A stretch of DNA of 64,000 nucleotides, taken from positions 124,001 through 188,000 of the forward strand of contig NZ_MRCE01000003.1 of the NCBI RefSeq assembly GCF_001904725.1, read 5' to 3'. The notes beneath the pieces were generated by a model. That model was not told where the DNA came from. It saw only the letters and a program-made list of their open reading frames with translations, and searched no databases. Every line of letters begins with the position of its first letter. Position 1 is the stretch's first letter. The translations under genes and the position numbers were made by a program. Below are positions 61,964-64,000 of this stretch, in pieces. This DNA comes from Phormidium ambiguum IAM M-71 (lineage in GTDB: Bacteria > Cyanobacteriota > Cyanobacteriia > Cyanobacteriales > Aerosakkonemataceae).

Positions 61964-63169
61964 ATGCCCTTTGGATATTTCGGAAACAACGAAGACAACA
62001 ACCAAAATCATCATCAATCAAAAGGCTTACTTGGAGCAGGTTGGCGACCTTTATCTAGGCAATTTAATTTAGAATATTTTTGGCATTTACTATGGAATGA
62101 TAACAATGAATTGACTCAAAAAACGGCTGATGTAATTAGCGATCTCGCTAATGCTGTAGGACGCAATGAATATACTTGGTGGGCAAATTGTTTAAATCTA
62201 TTTTCAGATAATGTCAAATACGAAATAGATGTGTTTTGGAATTATTTAACTCCTGAACCTTCAATGCCGGATTACCGTTTTAAAGATGTTTTATCAACGG
62301 AAAGTCCTATTAATCAAGCAGTGAGTCGGGATAGTATTCCCATTGATTATGTATTAAATCGTCTCCAAGAAATTACTGTCAAAAAAATTCTGGAAATTTT
62401 AGGTCGACCTGATATTATCACTCAGTATTTCATGGAGCGATATTACTATTATCCAGTGTCTCAGTTTAGCAATTGGGAACGCTTAGAAACACCGGGAACA
62501 ATTTACGCTTATTGGTCGAAACACCAAGTTTGGCTACAAATTGAAAGCCATGAAAAGGGACGACGTTGGTATAGCTTGATGGCGAAAGATTTAGCGCCAT
62601 TAATTAACAAAGCAACTTACAATTTGGCGGTGATTCTCAGTGGCTATAAAAGCCGTGTCGGACAAGTTAATAGTTTATTTCCGATTCGCAGTTTTCCCAA
62701 TGATATTCAAAGCTTTACTGACAAAGTTCAACAAGCAATTCTTGACCAAAATCAGTTAGCAGTTTTAGTACATGGTGAACCGGGTACTGGTAAAACTGCT
62801 TGGACTCAAGCGGTGGCAAAAGAAATTTTGATGCCTTTGGGTTTTGTAATTTTTATTTTGGATCATGATGCGGTGGAAAATTTTATTCCGCCGAGTTATT
62901 TGGAGCGAATTTGTCTGATAATTAATGAGGCGGATAATTTGGCTCAAGATCGAGGAAGCGCAGCGGCTCAAGGTAATACTAGAACTGAGCATATTTTGAG
63001 TTTGTTGGATGGAACTTTGTACCAAAGTGTGATTGAAGAAGGAGGGATTCAGCAGCAACAAAAGTTTGTGGTTTTGTTGACTTGTAATACTACTGAAAGG
63101 TTAGATCCGGCGATTTTAAGGAAGGGAAGGGTTGATTTAATGTACGAGTTTGGACACAAGTTTGTTTAA
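61964..63169 (+). CDS. AAA-family ATPase
   Basis: 401 residues. Walker A GEPGTGKTAW at about residue 275. The Walker B-like strand ICLIINEADN has Asn in place of the usual Asp. The sensor region is LLTCNTTERLDPAILRKGRVDL, with arginine-finger-like Arg residues. The N-terminal ~250 residues are unique and helical (EYTWWANCLNLF; YYYYPVSQFSNWE). Resembles ATPases associated with KptA/Ro60 neighbourhoods; possible RNA-protein remodelling. Confidence 0.75.
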   Translation: MPFGYFGNNEDNNQNHHQSKGLLGAGWRPLSRQFNLEYFWHLLWNDNNELTQKTADVISDLANAVGRNEYTWWANCLNLFSDNVKYEIDVFWNYLTPEPSMPDYRFKDVLSTESPINQAVSRDSIPIDYVLNRLQEITVKKILEILGRPDIITQYFMERYYYYPVSQFSNWERLETPGTIYAYWSKHQVWLQIESHEKGRRWYSLMAKDLAPLINKATYNLAVILSGYKSRVGQVNSLFPIRSFPNDIQSFTDKVQQAILDQNQLAVLVHGEPGTGKTAWTQAVAKEILMPLGFVIFILDHDAVENFIPPSYLERICLIINEADNLAQDRGSAAAQGNTRTEHILSLLDGTLYQSVIEEGGIQQQQKFVVLLTCNTTERLDPAILRKGRVDLMYEFGHKFV

Positions 63170-63270
63170 TTTTTTTGAACCGCAGAGGCGCAGAGGACGC
63201 AGAGGAGAATAAGAGGAGATTTGTTAGGTCAAAATTTTAATTAGTTGAGATTTGAAAGGTAAACCTAGTG

Positions 63271-64000
63271 TGGATATTCGCAAACTCTTGAATCAAGTTG
63301 CTGCACAAGAAATGCAGTTAAAGGAGACTCAGTTTCTGGCACCCTGCGTGCGTGGTGGTTTGGTTCGCACTAGGGTTGCTAATATTATTTATAGTTTTGC
63401 TCCCCAACCACGAAATTTTGAAGGATGGGGAATTTTTCAACCCGTTGATGAGAAGTTCGCAACAGTTGTTGATGAACCAAGTTTGGCACAATTAGCGGAG
63501 TATTTAAAGTTATTAAAACCTCTGCGATCGCGTTTAGCTTATCCTTTGCGCGGGAAAACTTGGTTAGCTTATCCCATGAATGAAAGCGATGCTTTACAAC
63601 GGTTTGGATTTGCTAAACCTATGGCGGTGCATTTGGTGAGTGAAGGTGCTACTTTTGAACCAATTATTACGCGGTTTGATGGTAATACTTGGTGGTTTGA
63701 TGAGTGCGATCGCCGTACCGATCCTTTACTCACAGAAAACCTCAAAGAACATCTGAAAAAAGCTATTTCACTAGAAGAATTGCGCTTTAAAGGTATTACA
63801 CCAGAAATGCGATCGCTTTACCAATTAACCACCAAAAAAAACCAAAAATTTACAGCTAAAACAGATGAACAACGTCTGCAAAAAGCTTTAAAAATGGGTG
63901 GCGGAGAAATGCGCGAATTTTACGATCGCCAAGATCATTGGGTAGTGGAATGGACAACCGCTAATGGCGAACGCCACACTTCCGCAATTTCTAAAAACGA
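63271..64000 (+). CDS. hypothetical protein, cut by window end
   Basis: From GTG 63271 (AAAGG upstream) the frame is open to the window end, at least 243 residues. MDIRKLLNQVAAQEMQLKET, FLAPCVRGGLVRTRVANIIY, WGIFQPVDEK, WWFDECDRRTDPLL. I do not recognise the family. It follows the AAA ATPase by 101 bp and probably belongs to the island. Confidence 0.75.

Overview
The window is cyanobacterial chromosome. It carries psaE, a psbA-type D1 gene, psb30, ndhO, a Rieske protein, DUF3122 and DUF2808 proteins, PedR-like and XisI-like genes, and many GCGATCGC (HIP1) sites. The mix of toxin-antitoxin genes, XisI, dispersed palindromes and a tRNA array suggests a large, probably filamentous cyanobacterium. 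The genus cannot be assigned from this sequence.

Layout. 0-11.4 kb: a soluble multi-PAS hybrid histidine kinase, a redox/sulfur-flavoured cluster (Rieske, DUF442 phosphatase, His-rich NifX-like protein, DUF2214, thioredoxin-reductase-like flavoprotein, rhodanese) and a 5'-nucleotidase. 11.4-15.4 kb: a minus-strand cluster of toxin-antitoxin pairs, a peroxiredoxin, a broken vapC and an acetyltransferase. 15.4-21.4 kb: an accessory island of about 31 tRNA genes, all on the minus strand, with a PARG-like hydrolase, an HNH protein and two structured RNAs. 21.7-55.8 kb: ordinary chromosomal genes (divergent D1, leuC, cynS, fructokinase, two psaE copies, mutM, ndhO, mdh, ureohydrolase, an RTX multicopper oxidase, Mn/Ca exporter halves, recJ, gltX) with small accessory patches. 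56.0-64 kb: a second accessory island on the plus strand. It holds four Y-RNA-like transcripts with tRNA-like cores, a second ribosomal protein bL12, a Ro60/TROVE-like protein, an NfeD-like OB protein, KptA (RNA 2'-phosphotransferase) and an AAA ATPase.

The two islands belong together. They start with nearly the same promoter (TTGACA, 18-nt spacer, TAGTAT, with a repeated TTGTAGTA motif). They share the same rare scaffold RNA, which holds a tRNA domain between conserved outer stems. They also share a 31-bp hairpin element inserted in the T-loop of a tRNA or tRNA-like gene. Both have RNA/ADP-ribose chemistry genes (PARG-like in one, KptA in the other).

The most striking object is a non-tRNA transcript segment at 15780-16105 (minus strand). 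It carries two separate pieces of 23S rRNA side by side: the sarcin-ricin loop (12-nt universal loop intact on a rewritten but perfectly paired stem) and the L11-binding GTPase-associated centre (with compensatory base-pair changes). In the ribosome these two distant elements form the landing site for translational GTPases. The other island encodes a full bL12 paralogue, the stalk protein that recruits those GTPases. My inference is that the paired islands encode a mimic or decoy of the translation machinery: tRNAs, GTPase-centre RNA, bL12, and Ro60/Y-type RNA handling with RNA-end repair. Possible roles are protection against toxins that attack tRNA or the sarcin-ricin loop, or sequestration of translation factors under stress. 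The sequence supports the parts and their linkage; the function is hypothesis.
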